The translations under genes and the position numbers were made by a program. This document shows, piece after piece, positions 18,163-18,391 of a stretch of DNA of 18,391 nt. The notes beneath the pieces are model-generated. The model saw nothing but the letters and a program-made list of their open reading frames with translations, ran no database searches and had not been told where the DNA came from. How positions within the stretch are numbered: the stretch's first letter is position 1; every line of letters starts with the position of its first letter. The DNA is taken from positions 1 to 18,391 of the forward strand of contig JAEXJH010000244.1 in NCBI GenBank assembly GCA_023445955.1, in the 5' to 3' direction. This stretch comes from Pseudomonadota bacterium (lineage in GTDB: Bacteria > Pseudomonadota > Alphaproteobacteria > Caulobacterales > Caulobacteraceae).

Positions 18163-18391
18163 TCAAAGCACTTGGCTCTGAGCTTCGCGCCCTTTCTCGA
18201 CCAGGATCAAGCGCTCGCCGTCGATCTCGAAGACGGTGCGCGAGCAATGGTCGGGCCTGAAGGCCATGACCTCGGCCCGGCCCGTGGCGACGCCGACCGC
18301 TGCGTTCAGGGCGACGAAGTGACTGAACACCGCCGCGCCGGCGTGCGCGCGCAGCGCCGCCGCCACGCTTTCGGTCCAGGCGACATAGTCG
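18163..18391 (-). CDS. Histidine phosphatase-like protein, C-terminal part (cut by window edge)
   Basis: Only the last 75 residues are visible; the start lies beyond the window. The fragment has the C-terminal signature of the histidine phosphatase (phosphoglycerate mutase-like) superfamily: a hydrophobic strand leading to the second catalytic histidine, AAVFSHFVALNAAVG, then FRPDHCSRTVFEIDGERL. These enzymes remove phosphate from small molecules or proteins via a phospho-histidine; the substrate here cannot be told. The final strand ends EKGREAQSQVL. The stop is 9 bases before nnrDE, suggesting co-transcription. The N-terminal RHG motif would settle the assignment but is not in the window. 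Confidence 0.75.
   Translation of the reverse strand, partial: DYVAWTESVAAALRAHAGAAVFSHFVALNAAVGVATGRAEVMAFRPDHCSRTVFEIDGERLILVEKGREAQSQVL

Overview
The window looks like chromosomal DNA of a Caulobacter species or a close relative (Caulobacterales, Alphaproteobacteria). The DNA is GC-rich. The order tig - clpP - cicA (opposite strand) - clpX - lon - HU gene matches what I remember of Caulobacter crescentus, and the ClpP, ClpX, Lon and NuoB proteins read as alphaproteobacterial. The species assignment is from memory and inference; no database was searched.

Layout. (1) 1-2447, minus strand: the promoter-proximal part of the respiratory complex I operon, nuoA-nuoB-nuoC-small membrane protein-nuoD, with nuoD cut by the window edge. 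(2) 2448-2988: an intergenic stretch, a good promoter and two tandem tRNA-Asp(GUC) genes; the first copy carries two T-loop changes. (3) 3071-5271: a luciferase-like flavin monooxygenase gene and a GT4 glycosyltransferase gene, convergent with overlapping stop codons. (4) 5337-6456: an SPFH/band-7 membrane protein gene followed after 1 base by an Arc-type ribbon-helix-helix gene; a perfect 30-bp palindrome lies just upstream of the pair. (5) 6539-6999: tRNA-Val(UAC) and an HU gene. (6) 7142-15852: the proteostasis block with Lon, ClpX, CicA (HAD phosphatase-like, opposite strand), ClpP and trigger factor. Between clpP and tig sits an unrecognised two-helix membrane protein gene (13163-14431) whose codon use differs from its neighbours. 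(7) 16081-18391: tRNA-Leu(UAG), a small ion-channel-like protein, bifunctional NAD(P)H-hydrate repair enzyme (NnrDE) and the end of a histidine-phosphatase-like gene.

How it works together. Trigger factor handles nascent chains, ClpXP and Lon carry out regulated and quality-control proteolysis, and HU is a nucleoid protein. Each protease or chaperone gene has its own terminator, so they are neighbours rather than one operon. A heat-shock-like promoter lies upstream of lon. The least explained parts are the clpP-tig insert gene, the SPFH/Arc pair with its palindrome, the altered tRNA-Asp copy and the extra membrane protein in the nuo operon. No CRISPR array, insertion sequence, prophage or rRNA was seen.
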